A stretch of 47,139 nucleotides of DNA, taken from the NCBI GenBank assembly GCA_002280515.1, contig NCEA01000034.1, forward strand, positions 1-47,139, given 5' to 3'. Under the pieces are notes generated by a model, which saw nothing but the letters and a program-made list of their open reading frames with translations, was not told the origin of the DNA and did no database searches. The position numbers were made by a program, and so were the translations under genes. This stretch comes from Rhodobacterales bacterium 32-67-9 (GTDB lineage Bacteria > Pseudomonadota > Alphaproteobacteria > Rhodobacterales > Rhodobacteraceae). This document shows positions 10,161 to 19,271 of the stretch, one piece after another. Position 1 is the stretch's first letter; each line of letters starts with the position of its first letter.

Positions 10161-10937
10161 CTATTTGTCGCGGAACTGCGGCTGGCGTTTTTCGAGGAAA
10201 GCGCTCATGCCTTCCTTCTGATCCTCGGTGGCAAAGAGCGCGTGGAAAAGCCGGCGTTCGAAGAGGAGACCCTCGCGCAGCGTCGTCTCGTAGCTGCGGT
10301 TCACCGCCTCCTTGACCGCAAGCGTCGCGAGGGCCGATTTCTCGGCGATCTTGCGGGCTGCCGCCATCGCCTCGGCGATCAGCTTGTCGACCGGGACCAC
10401 GCGGCTGACAAGGCCGGAGCGTTCCGCCTCGGCCGCGTCCATGAAGCGACCGGTCAGATGCATGTCCATCGACTTCGACTTCCCGACGAAGCGGGTCAGG
10501 CGCTGCGTCCCGCCGATTCCGGCGACGACGCCGAGGTTGATCTCGGGCTGGCCGAATTTCGCTGTGTCGGCGGCGATGATGAAATCGCACATCATTGCCA
10601 GTTCGCAGCCGCCACCCAGAGCATAGCCCGACACCGCGGCGATAATCGGCTTCCGGCAGCGCAGCAGCGCCTCGGTGTTCGCGCCGAAAAGGTCGTCGGT
10701 GAAGACCTCGACAAAGCTCTTTTCCGACATCTCCTTGATATCGGCTCCGGCGGCGAAGGCTTTTTCCGATCCGGTCAGCACGATGCAGCGGACCTTGTCG
10801 TTGGCGTCGGCCCCGGTCACGGCATCGCCGAGTTCGGCCATCAGCTTCGCGTTCAGGGCATTCAGCGCATCGGGGCGGTTCAGCCGGATCAGCGCGACAT
10901 TGTCTTCGATCTCGACGATCAGGGTCTCGTAAGCCAT
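10161..10937 (-). CDS. Enoyl-CoA hydratase
   Basis: This is a 258-residue crotonase-fold protein that hydrates 2-trans-enoyl-CoA to 3-hydroxyacyl-CoA in fatty-acid or related degradation. [20 protein letters not shown] begins the protein, followed by RPDALNALN. The oxyanion-hole strand [11 protein letters not shown] (about 62-72) and the second, [23 protein letters not shown] (about 110-132, shown by its key residues C-E-L and F-G-Q-P-E), place the two catalytic acidic residues expected of active hydratases. The start at 10937 was chosen because upstream frame sequence is mutM in another frame. It follows mutM on the same strand after 61 bases and may be co-transcribed. Confidence 0.92.
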   Translation of the reverse strand: MAYETLIVEIEDNVALIRLNRPDALNALNAKLMAELGDAVTGADANDKVRCIVLTGSEKAFAAGADIKEMSEKSFVEVFTDDLFGANTEALLRCRKPIIAAVSGYALGGGCELAMMCDFIIAADTAKFGQPEINLGVVAGIGGTQRLTRFVGKSKSMDMHLTGRFMDAAEAERSGLVSRVVPVDKLIAEAMAAARKIAEKSALATLAVKEAVNRSYETTLREGLLFERRLFHALFATEDQKEGMSAFLEKRQPQFRDK

Positions 10938-10998
10938 GGATCGGAGCCTTTCTGCATATGCGGGGCCGAGTCCTACCAGCACGGCCACAGGGATCAAG

Positions 10999-11850
10999 TC
11001 ATCTTTGACAGCGCGGGCAGAAGAAGGTGGAGCGGCCGGACTGGACGATTCGGCCCACGGTGCCGGCGCAGCCGGGGGTGGGACAGGGCGCGCCTTCGCG
11101 GTCGTAGACGCGGAAGGTGTGCTGGAAATAGCCCAGCTCGCCATCGGCCTGACGGTAGTCGCGCAAGGACGATCCGCCCGCCTCGATCGCCTCTCCCAGC
11201 ACCTCGCGGATGATCGGCACCAGCGCCGCGATCCGCGCCGCGGCGACCTGGCCGGCCTTTCGGCGAGGGTCGAGCCGGGCCCGGTGCAGGACTTCGCAGA
11301 CATAGATATTGCCGAGCCCCGCGACGACCCTTTGATCCAGAAGGGCCGCCTTGACCGGCATTGCCCGGCCCTTCAGCCGCCCGACGAGATAATCTTCGCT
11401 GAACTCATTGCCGAGGGGTTCCGGCCCGATCTCACGCAAGAGCCAGTGTTCGTCGGCTGTGACAGTCGCCATCAGGTCCATAGCACCGAAACGGCGGGCG
11501 TCGTTGAACGTCACCCGCGCGCCGCCCTCCATGTCGAAGACGACGTGATCGTGCTTCGCCGGCGCCGGATGATCGTGGTGGAACGCGCCCGGCATGGCCC
11601 CGGAAATCAGCATACGTCCCGACATTCCGAGATGGACGAGAAGGGTTTCGCCCGTCGACAGGTCGGCGAGGATGTATTTCGACCGCCGGCGCAGGCCCAA
11701 TACCCGTGCGCAGGCCAGCCGCTCGGCCATCCGCTCGGGGAAGGGAAAGCGCAGATCGGGCCGGCGGATATCGGCGGCAAGGATGGTCCTGCCCTCCATC
11801 GCCGGGAGAAGTCCGCGGCGCACGGTTTCCACTTCGGGCAGTTCGGGCAT
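10999..11850 (-). CDS. mutM: Formamidopyrimidine-DNA glycosylase
   Basis: MutM (Fpg) excises oxidised purines such as 8-oxoguanine and nicks the DNA by beta,delta elimination. The 283-residue protein starts [14 protein letters not shown]; after removal of Met the Pro is the Schiff-base nucleophile and the following Glu is catalytic. The C-terminus carries the zinc finger C-P-T-P-G-C ... F-F-C-P-R-C. Both ends match the family. The gene is divergent from ubiE with 85 bases between start codons. Confidence 0.96.
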   Translation of the reverse strand: MPELPEVETVRRGLLPAMEGRTILAADIRRPDLRFPFPERMAERLACARVLGLRRRSKYILADLSTGETLLVHLGMSGRMLISGAMPGAFHHDHPAPAKHDHVVFDMEGGARVTFNDARRFGAMDLMATVTADEHWLLREIGPEPLGNEFSEDYLVGRLKGRAMPVKAALLDQRVVAGLGNIYVCEVLHRARLDPRRKAGQVAAARIAALVPIIREVLGEAIEAGGSSLRDYRQADGELGYFQHTFRVYDREGAPCPTPGCAGTVGRIVQSGRSTFFCPRCQR

Positions 11851-11876
11851 GGTTCGTCCGATGCGTGAACGCCGCA

Positions 11877-11904
11877 TTGTCTCTGCGGCCAAGGCTTCTA
11901 TAAG
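11877..11904 (+). promoter_or_regulatory. Candidate promoter of ubiE-ubiB
   Basis: TTGTCT (11877-11882) and TATAAG (11899-11904) are separated by 16 bases. The -10 matches at five of six positions and the -35 at four. The ubiE start lies 31 bases downstream of the -10. Confidence 0.45.
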
Positions 11905-11935
11905 AAGGACGAGTTCCACCGGACGGCAAGGGCCA

Positions 11936-12688
11936 ATGACCGAAAGCGATACCCGCACCACCCATTTCGGGTTCAAGGATGTGCCCGAGGCCGAAAAGGC
12001 CGGCATGGTCCACGGCGTCTTCACCCGCGTGGCGAACAAGTACGACATCATGAACGACGTGATGTCGGTTGGCATTCACCGGCTCTGGAAGGACGCGATG
12101 ATGGACTGGCTGGCGCCGCGTCCGGGCCAGAAGCTTCTCGACGTGGCCGGCGGCACCGGCGACATCGCCTTCCGCTTTCTCAAGCGCGCGCCGGGGGCCA
12201 GGGCGACCGTGCTCGACATGACGGAATCGATGCTGGTCGAGGGTCAGAAACGCGCCGAGGCCGAGAACATGGCAGACCGGCTGTCCTGGGTTGTCGGCGA
12301 CGCGATGGCGCTGCCCTTCGCCGATAACAGCTTTGACGTCTACACGATCAGTTTTGGCATCCGGAACGTGACGCGCATCGCCGATGCGCTCTCTCAGGCC
12401 TTCCGTGTCCTGAAGCCCGGCGGGCGACTCATGGTGCTGGAGTTCAGCCAGCTGCCGAACCCGGCGATGCAATGGGCCTATGACCGCTATTCCTTCAACG
12501 TAATCCCTCTGATGGGCCAGATCGTCGCGAACGATCGCGACAGCTACCAGTACCTCGTCGAATCGATCCGCAAGTTCCCCGATCAGGAGGCGTTTGCCGC
12601 GATGATCCGGCAGGCCGGCTTCGCCCAGGTGAAGTACCGCAACCTCACCATGGGGGTCGCGGCCCTCCACTCCGGCTGGAAGATCTGA
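11936..12688 (+). CDS. ubiE: Ubiquinone biosynthesis C-methyltransferase UbiE
   Basis: UbiE is the S-adenosylmethionine-dependent C-methyltransferase of ubiquinone (and, where present, menaquinone) synthesis. The 250-residue protein has [21 protein letters not shown] near the start, motif [15 protein letters not shown] (residues about 68-81), VLDMTESML, the post-motif [14 protein letters not shown], and FGIRNVTR and [13 protein letters not shown] further on. I chose the ATG at 11936, where the family similarity begins. ubiB follows after only 3 bases, forming a ubiquinone operon. Confidence 0.96.
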   Translation: MTESDTRTTHFGFKDVPEAEKAGMVHGVFTRVANKYDIMNDVMSVGIHRLWKDAMMDWLAPRPGQKLLDVAGGTGDIAFRFLKRAPGARATVLDMTESMLVEGQKRAEAENMADRLSWVVGDAMALPFADNSFDVYTISFGIRNVTRIADALSQAFRVLKPGGRLMVLEFSQLPNPAMQWAYDRYSFNVIPLMGQIVANDRDSYQYLVESIRKFPDQEAFAAMIRQAGFAQVKYRNLTMGVAALHSGWKI

Positions 12689-12691
12689 GCT

Positions 12692-14221
12692 TTGCGCGGA
12701 CCGCACAACATCTGGCGGCTGATCCGTACCGGCGCGACGTTCGAGCGCACCGGTGCCATGAAGGTCGCGCTCGAGGCGATGGACGTGCCGCCGCGACTGC
12801 GCCTTGCCGCGCGCATCTTCGGCTGGCCATTCAAGTGGCTCGGCTATCGCGGCGACCCGGGCCAGCCGCCGGTGACGCGGGCGCTGACCGCGCTTGGCCC
12901 CGCCTATATCAAGTTCGGCCAGGTGCTTTCGACCCGTCCCGACGTCGTCGGGGAGGAGCTGTCGGACCAGCTTCGCGTCCTGCAGGACAAGCTGCCACCC
13001 TTTGCGACCAAGGTGGCCAAGCAGACCGTCGCCGACGAACTTGGCCAGAGCGTCGAGGCGCTCTTCAGCGAGTTTTCCGAACCCGTGGCTGCCGCCTCTA
13101 TCGCGCAGGTCCACCGCGCGCGGATGGCGGCGTCGGGCGAGGAGGTCGCGGTCAAGGTCCTGCGGCCGGGGATCGAGCGCGCCTTCCAGCGCGACATCGA
13201 CGCCTTCCACTTTGCCGCCGGCCTCATCGAGGCGCTTTCGCCGGCCTCGCGCCGGCTGCGGCCTTCCGACGTCATCAGCCACTTCGAAAGCGTGGTGACG
13301 GGGGAACTTGATCTTCGTCTGGAAAGCTCATCGGCCTCGGAATTCGCGGCGAACACCGAGAAGGACGAAGGCTTTCAGGTCCCGAAGCCGATCTGGCAGC
13401 TCTCCTCGCGCCGGGTGATGACGCTCGGCTGGGCCGAGGGGATTCCACTGGGCGATGTCGCGGCGATCCGGGCGGCGGGGCACGATTGCGTGGCCTTGTC
13501 CGAACGGGTGCTGCAGCTCTTCCTCAGCCATGCGCTTCGCGACGGCTATTTCCACGCCGACATGCATCAGGGCAACCTCAAGGTCGCGGCAAACGGCGAT
13601 ATCATCGCCTATGACTTCGGCATCATGGGCTCGATCGACGAATATACCCGCCGGGTCTATGCCGAGATCCTGATCGGCTTCATCCGCAAGGACTACCGCC
13701 GCGTCGCCGAGGTGCATTTCGAGGCGGGCTATGTCCCCCGCGACCGCGATGTCGACGAATTCGCCCGCGCGCTCCGCGCGGTGGGGGAGCCGATCTTCGG
13801 CATGGATGCGACGGGCATCTCTATGGCCCGGCTTCTCGCCTATCTCTTCGAAGTGACTGAACGCTTCGGGATGGAGACGCGGACCGAGCTGATCCTGCTC
13901 CAGCGCACTATGGTGGTGGTCGAAGGTGTCGCCCGCTCGCTCAACCCCAACATCAACATGTGGCAGGTCGCGCGCCCGGTGGTCGAACGCTACATCCGCG
14001 AGAATGTCGGGCCACAGGCCCTTGTCCGCGACCTCGTGCGCACCCTGCGGGTGCTCGGCCGCTTCGGCCCGCGCCTGCCGCAGATCGCCGAGGCGCTGCT
14101 TTCCCGGCAGACCGAGGCGCCGCCGCCGCCGCCGCGACGGGGGCTGGCGGGGTCCGTGCTGCTGGTCATCCTTGGCGCCGCGATCGCCGGCGGCGGGTCC
14201 GTTCTGGCCAGCCTGTTCTAG
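12692..14221 (+). CDS. ubiB: UbiB-family atypical kinase (ubiquinone biosynthesis)
   Basis: UbiB is a membrane-linked ABC1/ADCK-type atypical kinase-ATPase needed for ubiquinone synthesis. The 509 residues show the family KxGQ motif in AYIKFGQVLSTRPD (residues about 71-84), AAASIAQVHRA, VAVKVLRPGIER, the catalytic HADMHQGNL and the metal-binding AYDFGIMG. A hydrophobic C-terminal segment (about 486-509) likely anchors it in the membrane after a proline-rich linker. It appears to start with TTG at 12692, three bases after the ubiE stop, which suggests translational coupling. It converges on flgD with about 20 bases between stops. Confidence 0.95.
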   Translation: MRGPHNIWRLIRTGATFERTGAMKVALEAMDVPPRLRLAARIFGWPFKWLGYRGDPGQPPVTRALTALGPAYIKFGQVLSTRPDVVGEELSDQLRVLQDKLPPFATKVAKQTVADELGQSVEALFSEFSEPVAAASIAQVHRARMAASGEEVAVKVLRPGIERAFQRDIDAFHFAAGLIEALSPASRRLRPSDVISHFESVVTGELDLRLESSSASEFAANTEKDEGFQVPKPIWQLSSRRVMTLGWAEGIPLGDVAAIRAAGHDCVALSERVLQLFLSHALRDGYFHADMHQGNLKVAANGDIIAYDFGIMGSIDEYTRRVYAEILIGFIRKDYRRVAEVHFEAGYVPRDRDVDEFARALRAVGEPIFGMDATGISMARLLAYLFEVTERFGMETRTELILLQRTMVVVEGVARSLNPNINMWQVARPVVERYIRENVGPQALVRDLVRTLRVLGRFGPRLPQIAEALLSRQTEAPPPPPRRGLAGSVLLVILGAAIAGGGSVLASLF

Positions 14222-14240
14222 GCGCCGTCAGCCCCGCGCG

Positions 14241-14927
14241 TCAGGGGGCCGCCGGATCGCGAACCGCCTTGACGTCGGACGGGGCGACCGTGCCGCCCCC
14301 CTCCATGACCAGGACCGCGCCGCCGGTGCCGTTGCGGACCTCCTCGATGCGGCCATAGGCTTCGACCGCCGTCGTCTCGACCAGCTTGCCTTCGCTGTAG
14401 TTCTCCAACCGGAAGGTATAGACGCCCGACGGCAGCGGAGCCCCGTTCGCATCGGTCCCGGCCCAGGTCACCGGATCGGTCGAGACCGGGATCTGCGCAC
14501 TCGTGACTTCCTGCCCGTCGGCGTTCCGGACCACGAGCGCCGCCTGGTCGGCACCGCTCGACGGATCGGGGTAGAGCGTCAGCGGCGTCCCGTCGAACGT
14601 CACCGGGGCGGCCGTCCGCGCCTCCATCCCGACCCAGGAGGCCATCTGCGCCATGCCGGACAGCCCCATCTGCGTCGCCATCGATTCGATCAGCGCATTG
14701 GTCCGAACCTGCTGCTCGACCCCAGAGAAGGTGGCAAGCTGGACCGCGTAATCCGAGGATTCGATCGGATTCAGCGGATCCTGATTCTGCATCTGGGTCG
14801 TCAGCATCAGGAGGAAAGTCTGGAAATCGCTGTTGATCAGCGTTCCCTGTTGGGCCTGGCCCTGCGCACTTGTCGCGCCCGGTTGGGTCGTGCTTGTCTG
14901 GGTCGCGGCCGATGTCACGGAGTCCAT
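14241..14927 (-). CDS. flgD: Flagellar hook assembly (capping) protein FlgD
   Basis: FlgD caps the growing hook and lets FlgE subunits add beneath it. The 228-residue protein has a disordered, Ser/Thr/Gln-rich export region (1-30) followed by the conserved DFQTFLLMLTTQMQNQDPLN (about 34-53), the FlgD N-terminal signature, and LATFSGVEQQ. The C-terminal half looks like the Ig/tudor-like beta domain, with WAGTDANGAPLPSGVYTFRL. It lies 12 bases downstream of fliK and ends the leftward fliK-flgD unit. Confidence 0.95.
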   Translation of the reverse strand: MDSVTSAATQTSTTQPGATSAQGQAQQGTLINSDFQTFLLMLTTQMQNQDPLNPIESSDYAVQLATFSGVEQQVRTNALIESMATQMGLSGMAQMASWVGMEARTAAPVTFDGTPLTLYPDPSSGADQAALVVRNADGQEVTSAQIPVSTDPVTWAGTDANGAPLPSGVYTFRLENYSEGKLVETTAVEAYGRIEEVRNGTGGAVLVMEGGGTVAPSDVKAVRDPAAP

Positions 14928-14939
14928 TGTCGGTTCCTT

Positions 14940-16601
14940 TCACATTCTGAGGTCGAGACCGCCCGCCGCGGAATTCCGCGGCCGGTCGTCGGCGGGCTTA
15001 TCGGTGGCGGCCTGAACGGGATCGGGTTCGGAAAACGCGATCAGGCCATCCGGGGCGGGAGGCTGGCGCGGGTCGCGCTCCTGCCCGAAACTGAAGGTCA
15101 GGTCCTGATACCCGAGATCGCGGAAATCCTGCGCCAGCGAGTCGATGTTCCGCCGCAGAAGGTCGAGCGTATCGGGCCGGTCAGCTTGAACCATCATCGT
15201 CAACGCCCCGTCATGGGTGGCGAGCGTCAGCCGCACCCGTCCAAGCTCTTCCGGCGAGAGCGTGATTTCGACCGGGCGATCCGGAAAGTGGCTGACCGCC
15301 TCGGCCAATCGGTGACCGAGGCCCGCCGGCAACGGCCCGGTCGCCGGATGGTTCGCGGCTGCGCGGTCGAGGCCGCGCAGGGGCGAAGGACCATCCGCCG
15401 GTGATGCGACCGGGTCGCCGCTGTCGATCGGTACCTCATTGGTTTCGCCCCCGCCCACGAGGGCGGTGTCTTTGAATTGAGTCGGCTCCTGAGTGGCTGA
15501 AGCGCTCCGGGTTTCCGGGGCGGTCGCTTCCGCCAGTTGGGCGCTTTCCTCCGCCGATACGACGGTGGCTCCGAGGTTCGGAGCGTCCGTCGCCCCGCCT
15601 GCACCCGGTGTTGGAATCTGCGGGGGTGTCATACCGGGTGGAACCGCGGTGGCGCGTGCCGTCTCCTGGCGGGCTTGCTGGATCACCGTCAGGTCTTGCC
15701 GGTTGTGGGGTCCGTCGCCTGATGTCTCGCGCGTGACGAAGGGCCGATGCGTCGCTGCGGCACTGTCGGGCGCGGCGGAACTGGCCGGGACCACGACCGG
15801 GCGCTGGCCCGGCGGTGCCGGATCGCCATTGTCGGCGGTCGACCCGCCGGCCATTTCGGCCGGCGCCGGCGTGAGCGCGGCCTTGCCCGACACGCCCCGG
15901 TTCCGTGGTGCCGCAGCCTGCGTGCGATCAGCCCGGGCCGCGTCGTGGCCCGGCGCCATCGGATTCGCGGCTTGTGGCGCGGCGCTCTCCGGTGGTCGAG
16001 GACGATCGCCGCTCGGTTCCCCCGGCGCAGTCGCCACTGGCAAAGCGCCCGTGCCGTGCCGGTCTGGGGGAATGGTCCAATCCGGCTTCGGGACAGCAGC
16101 GACTTCGACGCCGGCCTCACGTATGGCCGACCGCGTGGCATTGGTCAGCGGGATCTGGATGAGCCCCTCCGGCGACGTGGCGGTCTTGTCGATGAACGTG
16201 GGCTGAGGAGCTTCCGTCGTTGCGGCCCGGGTTGCCGGGGGCGTTGCCGCCATGTCAATGGCCGCGGCGTCGGCGCCGGTATTCTCCACCGGCGGCCTTC
16301 CCGGTTCCGCCAAAACTGCCGCCGCGGCGGCGCCCAACGTTGCGGCGGATGCGTCCCCGGCGTCCGGCACTGGCCGCGCGGAGGCCCCGGGGAGTGGAAT
16401 CTGCACCCCCGAGGCGCCGGCCGCCGTTTCGCGCACCTCCTTCAACTGCGGGCCTCGATCGGGTCTCGGTGTGGCGCCAGAGGCGTCCCCGAGAACGGAG
16501 AGGAAGGCCGCCAGCGCGCCGGCCATCCCGGTCTCGGCCGACGGATCGTCGCGCGGATTCGTCTTGATCCGGGCGGGTTCTGCGATGGGAATCAGGTCCA
16601 T
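14940..16601 (-). CDS. fliK: Flagellar hook-length control protein FliK
   Basis: FliK is the secreted ruler that stops hook growth and switches export from hook to filament substrates. The 553-residue protein has a long low-complexity Ala/Pro/Thr-rich region (about 1-420), as usual for FliK, and the conserved C-terminal switch domain: VEITLSPEELGRVRLTLATH (about 450-469) followed by DTLDLLRRNIDSLAQDFRDL. Its promoter region carries a weak CtrA-like box 46 bases from the start codon. The gene is divergent from the rod-binding protein gene. Confidence 0.93.
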   Translation of the reverse strand: MDLIPIAEPARIKTNPRDDPSAETGMAGALAAFLSVLGDASGATPRPDRGPQLKEVRETAAGASGVQIPLPGASARPVPDAGDASAATLGAAAAAVLAEPGRPPVENTGADAAAIDMAATPPATRAATTEAPQPTFIDKTATSPEGLIQIPLTNATRSAIREAGVEVAAVPKPDWTIPPDRHGTGALPVATAPGEPSGDRPRPPESAAPQAANPMAPGHDAARADRTQAAAPRNRGVSGKAALTPAPAEMAGGSTADNGDPAPPGQRPVVVPASSAAPDSAAATHRPFVTRETSGDGPHNRQDLTVIQQARQETARATAVPPGMTPPQIPTPGAGGATDAPNLGATVVSAEESAQLAEATAPETRSASATQEPTQFKDTALVGGGETNEVPIDSGDPVASPADGPSPLRGLDRAAANHPATGPLPAGLGHRLAEAVSHFPDRPVEITLSPEELGRVRLTLATHDGALTMMVQADRPDTLDLLRRNIDSLAQDFRDLGYQDLTFSFGQERDPRQPPAPDGLIAFSEPDPVQAATDKPADDRPRNSAAGGLDLRM

Positions 16602-16647
16602 ATGCTCACGACTTCTGTCTGTGTGCGGCGGACTATTTCAGCTTGAG

Positions 16648-16662
16648 GTTACCGATCCTTTA
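16648..16662. promoter_or_regulatory. CtrA-like box between fliK and the rod-binding gene
   Basis: TTAC-N7-TTAC matches the TTAA-N7-TTAA consensus at six of eight positions. It is 46 bases from the fliK start (minus strand) and 50 bases from the flgJ-type start (plus strand), so it could serve both. It is the weakest of the boxes by sequence, but its spacing matches that of the stronger ones. Confidence 0.4.
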
Positions 16663-16712
16663 CTCCGATCCCCCCATGCTCGCTCAAATGTCCGCAATTG
16701 GAGGGATCGCCG

Positions 16713-17000
16713 ATGAACGGCCTGTCCGCCGTGACGTCCGCCCCGCTTCGCGCCGATGCCGCGAAAGATCAGCAACTTCACGCCGCCGCCGAGGCGCTCG
16801 AGGCGCAGTTCCTGACGGAGATGCTGAAATCCGCCGGCCTCGGCGAAGCACGCGAGAGCTTCGGCGGTGGCGTGGGCGAAGAGCAGTTCGCATCGTTCCT
16901 GAGGCGGGAGCAGGCGACGGCAATGGCCAGTGCGGGCGGCGTCGGCCTTGCCGAGAGCATTTTTGAGGCGCTGAAGCGGAGGGCGGGCAATGCCGGATGA
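16713..17000 (+). CDS. flgJ: FlgJ N-terminal-type rod-binding protein
   Basis: This 95-residue protein corresponds to the rod-capping domain of FlgJ. The core LEAQFLTEMLKSAGLGE (residues about 29-45) and EEQFASFLRREQATAMASAGG are typical. The muramidase domain found in enterobacterial FlgJ is absent, as is usual in alphaproteobacteria; the transglycosylase gene at 30986-31780 may supply that activity. I chose the ATG at 16713 because GGAGGG (16700-16705) stands 7 bases before it; a TTG five codons earlier is less likely. The next gene overlaps it by 11 bases. Confidence 0.88.
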   Translation: MNGLSAVTSAPLRADAAKDQQLHAAAEALEAQFLTEMLKSAGLGEARESFGGGVGEEQFASFLRREQATAMASAGGVGLAESIFEALKRRAGNAG

Positions 17001-17346
17001 CGCGAAGACCGTGATCGGATCTCTCGACGAAACTTTCCGGGCCGAAGCGCAGGCGATCCGCCGCGGCGATTTCTCCGCAATCGGGACGTTGGCAGAGCGC
17101 AAGGCGACCCTTGTCGATCGCCTGATGGGACTTCCCAGAGGAGAAGTCGGCTCGGCGCTTGCGCGAATCAGAGCGCGTGCCTCGGAAAATCAACACCTGC
17201 TGACGGCATCCCTTCAGGGCGTCAGGGCGGCGCGCGCCCGCATCGACGCGATACGGCAGGCGGGAATCCGGCTCGACACCTATGACAGCAGCGGCCGCGC
17301 GCGGACCGTGAGCTTTGGCGGTGGCGCCATCGAAAAGCGCGCCTGA
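16990..17346 (+). CDS. FlgN-like flagellar export chaperone
   Basis: The 118-residue, mostly helical protein has the size and pattern of FlgN, the chaperone that delivers the hook-associated proteins FlgK and FlgL to the export gate. It has a heptad-like helical body (AEAQAIRRGDFSAIGTLAER, then repeated Ala/Arg/Leu positions) and a polar C-terminus. Sequence identity to characterised FlgN cannot be judged by eye; the call leans on size, helix content and position after the rod-binding gene. Its start lies inside that gene (11-base overlap). Confidence 0.6.
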   Translation: MPDDAKTVIGSLDETFRAEAQAIRRGDFSAIGTLAERKATLVDRLMGLPRGEVGSALARIRARASENQHLLTASLQGVRAARARIDAIRQAGIRLDTYDSSGRARTVSFGGGAIEKRA

Positions 17347-17390
17347 CTCTGCCGGATTTGATTCAAGTTGCGGGAATCGAATGGCCCACT

Positions 17391-17405
17391 TTAGCGAACT
17401 ATTAG
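17391..17405. promoter_or_regulatory. CtrA-like box upstream of flagellin
   Basis: TTAG-N7-TTAG matches the CtrA consensus at six of eight positions. It is 154 bases before the flagellin start, so a promoter here would give a leader of well over 100 bases, which is where the hairpins at 17500-17540 lie. Confidence 0.35.
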
Positions 17406-17499
17406 GTTTTGGGGCCGCATGGTCGGCCCTGCATCCGTAACCCGGATGGCGCGGAAGGGGGCGGTCCCCGGAATCCGCATCGGTCAGAACGCCACCGGC

Positions 17500-17540
17500 G
17501 CCGTCAATCGACGGCATGTGAAACCCGGCGCAAAGCGCCG
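17500..17540 (+). promoter_or_regulatory. Tandem hairpins in the flagellin mRNA leader
   Basis: Two perfect 6-bp stems lie close together: GCCGTC-AATC-GACGGC (17500-17515) and CGGCGC-AAA-GCGCCG (17526-17540). The second ends 5 bases before GAAGGA, the flagellin ribosome binding site. In Caulobacter, FlbT acts on the 5' leader of flagellin mRNA; flbT is encoded just downstream here, so these hairpins are candidate targets. That link is inference. Confidence 0.5.
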
Positions 17541-17559
17541 ATCCATGAAGGACGTAACT

Positions 17560-18810
17560 ATGTCGAGCATTCTGACGAATTCCAGTTCGATGGTGGCCCT
17601 CCAGACGCTCAAGGGCATCAACGCCAACCTCTCGAAAACCCAGGACGAGATTTCGACCGGCAAAGCCGTGGCCTCGGCCAAGGACAATGCGGCGGTCTGG
17701 GCGATCTCGAAGGTGATGGAGGCGGATGTGAAAGGCTTCAAGGGGATTTCGGACAGCCTTGCGCTGGGCGAGTCCACGGTGGCGGTCGCGCGCCAGGCGG
17801 CCGAAACGATCACCGATCTTCTGACCGAGGTGAAGGGCAAGATCGTCGCCGCGCAGGAAGACAACGTCGACCGGGTGAAGATCCAGACCGATATCGACGC
17901 GCTGGTCGACCAGATCAACACGGTCGTCGGTGCGGCGCAGTTCAACGGTCTGAACCTCGTGGACGGATCGCATGCGACCGTGGACATCCTTGCGTCTCTC
18001 GACCGCCAGTCGAACGGCGCGGTATCGACCTCTTCGATCACCGTCAACGCGCAGGATCTGTCGACCGGCGGCTACACGGCCAAGGCCGCATTCACCGGCA
18101 CGACCGGTGCCTCGACCGACGCGGACAGCGCGGTGACCGCACTGGCCAAGGCGGATACCACCGGTGTGTCGCTCGTCCTCGACGACGCGGTGACCTATGC
18201 GGCGGGCGACCGGATCTCGGTCACTCTCGGCGACAAGGAAATCAGCTATACCGTCACGGCCGAGGACGCCGCGCAGAGTGCGGGCGCGGTCACGAACATC
18301 ATCGGTGCCGGTCTGAAATCGGCCGCCGATGCCTTGGGGATCACCGACCTTCGGGTGGATTTCGCGGCGAACAACGGGACCACTGACGCCGCGCTGACCT
18401 TCAAGGTGGCCGATACCAACGGCGATACGACGACCGCGCTCGCCCAGGACATGACGATCACGGCACAATTCAAGAACGCCGGCTCCGGCGGTCTTGGCCT
18501 GCTCTCGACCGTCGACGTGTCCACCGCAAACGGCGCCTCGTCGGCCCTCGGCAACATCGAGGCGCTGATCCAGACCGCGATCGACGCCTCGGCCGAATTC
18601 GGTTCGGCCGAAAGCCGGATCGACATCCAGAACACGTTCGTCGGCAAGCTGTCGGATGCGCTCAAGGCCGGGATCGGCTCCATGGTCGATGCCGACATGG
18701 AGGAGGCGTCGGCGCGACTTCAGGCGCTTCAGGTGCAGCAGCAGCTTGGCATCCAGTCGCTGTCGATCGCCAACCAGGCGCCGCAGAACATTTTGTCGCT
18801 CTTCCGGTAA
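17560..18810 (+). CDS. fliC: Flagellin
   Basis: Flagellin is the filament subunit, exported through the flagellar channel. The chosen start at 17560 (MSSILTNSSSMVALQTLKGI) gives 416 residues; GAAGGA lies about 8 bases upstream, and the extra 47 codons of open frame above it have no flagellin character. Residues 1-135 form the conserved D0/D1 helices (ISTGKAVASAKDNAAVWAIS; FNGLNLVDGS). The middle (about 150-320) is a variable beta-rich, Thr/Ala/Asp-rich region. The C-terminal D0/D1 part ends IANQAPQNILSLFR. FlaF and FlbT follow at once, the alphaproteobacterial arrangement. It is the only flagellin in the window. Confidence 0.96.
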   Translation: MSSILTNSSSMVALQTLKGINANLSKTQDEISTGKAVASAKDNAAVWAISKVMEADVKGFKGISDSLALGESTVAVARQAAETITDLLTEVKGKIVAAQEDNVDRVKIQTDIDALVDQINTVVGAAQFNGLNLVDGSHATVDILASLDRQSNGAVSTSSITVNAQDLSTGGYTAKAAFTGTTGASTDADSAVTALAKADTTGVSLVLDDAVTYAAGDRISVTLGDKEISYTVTAEDAAQSAGAVTNIIGAGLKSAADALGITDLRVDFAANNGTTDAALTFKVADTNGDTTTALAQDMTITAQFKNAGSGGLGLLSTVDVSTANGASSALGNIEALIQTAIDASAEFGSAESRIDIQNTFVGKLSDALKAGIGSMVDADMEEASARLQALQVQQQLGIQSLSIANQAPQNILSLFR

Positions 18811-18818
18811 GAGATTGG

Positions 18819-18843
18819 CCGGGGCGCCCGAATGGCGCCCCGG
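18819..18843 (+). terminator. Strong hairpin after flagellin
   Basis: CCGGGGCGCC (18819-18828) and GGCGCCCCGG (18834-18843) pair perfectly over 10 bases around CGAAT. No T-tract follows, so it may act mainly as a 3' mRNA stabiliser or partial terminator, separating abundant flagellin message from flaF-flbT. Confidence 0.5.
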
Positions 18844-18896
18844 TGCGCCACGGAAAATCCGTGTACTGACGAAAACCGTCATCGGAAGGTATCCAA

Positions 18897-19271
18897 GTGA
18901 ACGCTCAACTTCTAGCCAGATCGGCCTATTCCGGCGCCGCGGTTCCCACCCGAACGGGGCGCGGAACGGAATACGAACTCTTCGCCCGCGTGACGCGCCG
19001 GCTGCGGGAGGCGCAGAGCGGCAATGGCGACTTCAATGCGCTGGTCCGCGCGCTGCACGATAACCGCAGCCTCTGGACGGTTTTGGCCACCGACGTTGCG
19101 GTCGAGACCAACGAACTGCCGAAGCCTCTCAGGGCGCAGATATTCTACCTTTCCGAATTCACCGCGGTTCATACCCGGCGGGTTCTGGCGGGTGAAGCCG
19201 CCGTCGACATCCTGATCGACATCAATACGGCTATCATGCGTGGCCTGCGCGGTGAGGGAGAGGTCGAATGA
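18897..19271 (+). CDS. flaF: Flagellar biosynthesis regulator FlaF
   Basis: FlaF is a small alphaproteobacterial protein that promotes flagellin synthesis and secretion, opposing FlbT. The 124 residues show the family features YSGAAVPTRTGRGTEYELFA near the N-terminus, LVRALHDNRSLWTVLATDVA, and LPKPLRAQIFYLSEFT. The start is GTG at 18897, preceded by GGAAGG at a fitting distance. Its stop overlaps the flbT start (ATGA), so the two are translationally coupled. Confidence 0.93.
   Translation: MNAQLLARSAYSGAAVPTRTGRGTEYELFARVTRRLREAQSGNGDFNALVRALHDNRSLWTVLATDVAVETNELPKPLRAQIFYLSEFTAVHTRRVLAGEAAVDILIDINTAIMRGLRGEGEVE

Noticed and set aside
11432-13282. 616-codon minus-strand frame over ubiE-ubiB
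   Set aside because: It is antisense to two genes with firm domain evidence.
17419-17559. 47-codon N-terminal extension of flagellin
   Set aside because: Flagellin similarity begins at 17560, where there is also a ribosome binding site; the extension covers the structured leader.
16684-18882. 732-codon minus-strand frame over flagellin
   Set aside because: It is antisense to fliC and its neighbours and has no domain.
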